In this document: piece after piece, positions 61,533-62,893 of the stretch
Layout: every line of letters starts with the position of its first letter
How positions within the stretch are numbered: position 1 is the stretch's first letter
Source of the DNA: Halomonas sp. SpR1
Lineage (GTDB): Bacteria > Pseudomonadota > Gammaproteobacteria > Pseudomonadales > Halomonadaceae
DNA length: 62,893 bases
NCBI RefSeq assembly: GCF_031010175.1
Contig: NZ_JAUAMB010000030.1
Location: 1-62,893 of the forward strand
Direction of reading: 5' to 3'
Position numbers and translations under genes: made by a program
Notes under the pieces: generated by a model
The model's database searches: none
What the model was told of the DNA's origin: nothing
The model's input: the letters and a program-made list of their open reading frames with translations, nothing else

Positions 61533-62717
61533 ATGAAAACACAGGTCGCGATTATTGGCGCAGGGCCTTCAGGCCTATTGCTGGGTCAGCTACTGCATCG
61601 TCAAGGCATTGATAACGTGATTGTTGAGCGGCGTAGCGGTGAGTATGTATTAAGCCGTATCCGCGCCGGTGTACTTGAGCAGGGCATGGTGGACTTGCTG
61701 CGCGAAGCGGGGGTTGACCAGCGCATGGATGAAGAGGGCCTGCCCCATGAGGGTTTTGAGCTGGTTTTTGATAACCGCCGCGTGCGGGTTGCGCTGGACG
61801 AACTGACCGGCGGCAGCAAAGTGATGGTATACGGTCAAACAGAGGTCACGCGGGATCTGATGGAGGCCCGCGCCGCCGCTGGCGCGACAACGCTTTACGA
61901 GGCGGAAAACGTTCAGCCCCACGATCTGGATAGTGACAGCCCCTATTTAACCTTTGAGCACAACGGTGAAACGATCCGGCTTGAGTGCGACTACATCGCC
62001 GGGTGCGACGGTTATCATGGCGTCTCCCGCCAATCGATCCCTCAAGAGCGCATAAAAGAGTTTGAAAAGGTCTACCCGTTTGGCTGGTTGGGGGTGCTCT
62101 CGGATACGCCGCCAGTCTCCGATGAGCTGATTTACGCAAGCCACGAGCGCGGCTTCAGTTTGTGCAGCATGCGCTCCGCCACCCGTAGTCGTTACTACCT
62201 TCAGGTACCCTTGGATGAAAAGGTAGAAGATTGGTCGGATGAGCGCTTTTGGGAAGAGCTGAAGCGCCGCTTGCCTGATGACGTTGCCGCAAAGCTGGTG
62301 ACTGGGCCTTCGATTGAGAAGAGCATCGCACCGCTGCGCAGCTATGTGGTTGAACCGATGCAGTATGGGCGGCTGTTTCTGGTCGGCGATGCGGCGCATA
62401 TCGTACCGCCCACCGGCGCCAAAGGGCTTAACCTGGCGGCCAGCGACGTCAATACGCTCTATCGGCTAATGGTGAAGGTCTATCAAGAGGGCCGCACGGA
62501 TTTGATCGAGCGCTACTCGCAAACCTGCCTGAAGCGCATCTGGAAGGCGGAGCGCTTCTCCTGGTGGATGACCTCCATGCTGCACAACTTCTCTGATGAG
62601 GAAGATTTCAACAGCCGCATGCAGTTGGCCGAGTTGGACTACGTCACCAGCTCTAAAGCAGGGATGACCACCATCGCAGAAAACTATGTGGGTCTGCCTT
62701 ACGAATCACTGGAATAG
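61533..62717 (+). CDS. pobA: 4-hydroxybenzoate 3-monooxygenase
   Basis: A 394-residue FAD monooxygenase, exactly the usual PobA length, hydroxylating 4-hydroxybenzoate to protocatechuate with NAD(P)H. The FAD motif GAGPSG is at residues 9-14, the DG-type motif is in CDYIAGCDGYHG and the second FAD site is LVGDAAHIVPPTGAKGLN. Start at 61533 follows GAGG; a 26-codon N-terminal extension would precede the FAD motif and is unlikely. Own terminator follows. Confidence 0.95.
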   Translation: MKTQVAIIGAGPSGLLLGQLLHRQGIDNVIVERRSGEYVLSRIRAGVLEQGMVDLLREAGVDQRMDEEGLPHEGFELVFDNRRVRVALDELTGGSKVMVYGQTEVTRDLMEARAAAGATTLYEAENVQPHDLDSDSPYLTFEHNGETIRLECDYIAGCDGYHGVSRQSIPQERIKEFEKVYPFGWLGVLSDTPPVSDELIYASHERGFSLCSMRSATRSRYYLQVPLDEKVEDWSDERFWEELKRRLPDDVAAKLVTGPSIEKSIAPLRSYVVEPMQYGRLFLVGDAAHIVPPTGAKGLNLAASDVNTLYRLMVKVYQEGRTDLIERYSQTCLKRIWKAERFSWWMTSMLHNFSDEEDFNSRMQLAELDYVTSSKAGMTTIAENYVGLPYESLE

Positions 62718-62745
62718 CACTTACCTTTCTCCGTTTATCCTCCTT

Positions 62746-62772
62746 GCCCAGGCTGATGCTTGGGCTTTTTTT
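62746..62772 (+). terminator. Terminator of pobA
   Basis: GCCCAGG...CTTGGGC stem followed by TTTTTTT. Confidence 0.85.
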
Positions 62773-62826
62773 ATAGTGCGCCAGGCATGGCGCGCAGCGC
62801 CTTGACTGGCGCTGTTCCTGGGGGTG

Positions 62827-62893
62827 GTGCCTCAGGATGACTTGGGGGTGAAAGTCCCCTGCACGCCCGGCAAGGGGAAGTGCTAGCCGACGG
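62827..62893 (+). mobile_element. Probable 5' end of a group II intron (cut by window end)
   Basis: Begins near GTGCC, then GATGACTTGGGGGTGAAAGT and a CCCC closing arm, then GGGGAAGTGCTAGCCGACGG; this GGGG-GTGAAAGT-CCCC hairpin wording is typical of domain I of bacterial group II introns. It follows two hairpins (62778-62793 and 62795-62814) downstream of the pobA terminator, the type of target used by class C introns. The reverse transcriptase is outside the window. Confidence 0.5.

Noticed and set aside
1..62893. tRNA, rRNA, integrase or transposase genes
   Set aside because: None seen on either strand, so there is no direct evidence that the catabolic block is a mobile island, despite its compactness.

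Overview
The window looks like a chromosomal segment of a Halomonas-type gammaproteobacterium (Halomonadaceae). This is inferred from the gene repertoire: several TRAP and tripartite tricarboxylate (TTT) carriers, a HexR-like regulator, an NSS sodium symporter and protocatechuate-centred aromatic catabolism. No rRNA, tRNA or CRISPR array was seen. The window is almost entirely a catabolic island that funnels plant- and lignin-derived aromatics and shikimate-type acids into the beta-ketoadipate pathway.

Layout. 1-7.2 kb: HexR/RpiR regulator, small protein, NSS transporter, DUF72, a DUF1338 (HglS-like) dioxygenase, a PcaR/PcaU/PobR-type IclR regulator and a HAD phosphatase. 7.3-24.3 kb: quinate/shikimate block with two TTT transporters, two 3-dehydroshikimate dehydratases (quiC), a type II dehydroquinase, an SDR, an AEC carrier, a shikimate dehydrogenase and a TRAP transporter. 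24.4-32.2 kb: TetR regulator, pcaB, then the operon pcaI-J-F-L(DC fusion)-H-G. 32.2-37.6 kb: vanA-vanB-dctP operon, divergent vanR, and a DcaP-like porin. 37.8-47.5 kb: feruloyl-CoA synthase, divergent MarR regulator, then TRAP dctQM, DUF3237, dctP, feruloyl-CoA hydratase/lyase, vanillin dehydrogenase and a second dctP. 47.7-54.5 kb: a mandelate-like module made of a ketopantoate-reductase-family dehydrogenase, LysR, benzoylformate decarboxylase, dctP and a second, nearly identical vanillin/benzaldehyde dehydrogenase. 54.7-58.7 kb: TRAP dctPQM and a LuxR-type regulator. 58.7-62.7 kb: serine hydrolase, relic of an alcohol dehydrogenase, AraC regulator and pobA. The right edge appears to enter a group II intron.

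How it works together. Ferulate gives feruloyl-CoA, vanillin, then vanillate (Fcs, Ech, Vdh). Vanillate gives protocatechuate (VanAB). 4-Hydroxybenzoate gives protocatechuate (PobA). Quinate/shikimate intermediates give protocatechuate (AroE, AroQ, QuiC). Protocatechuate is then cleaved by PcaHG and processed by PcaB, PcaL, PcaIJ and PcaF. I infer that the mdlC operon converts an aryl-glyoxylate (and, via the KPR-family dehydrogenase, an aryl-mandelate) to a benzaldehyde/vanillin and then to the acid.

Three observations stand out. (1) A 15-bp operator GTTCG-N5-CGAAC, usually with a third half-site exactly 19 bp away, precedes at least eight separate transcription units. (2) Periplasmic DctP proteins outnumber TRAP permeases (six versus three), with orphan dctP genes embedded in vanAB, vdh and mdlC operons. 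(3) The mandelate-like module carries a recent vdh duplication whose downstream dctP has decayed to a 54-bp in-frame relic.
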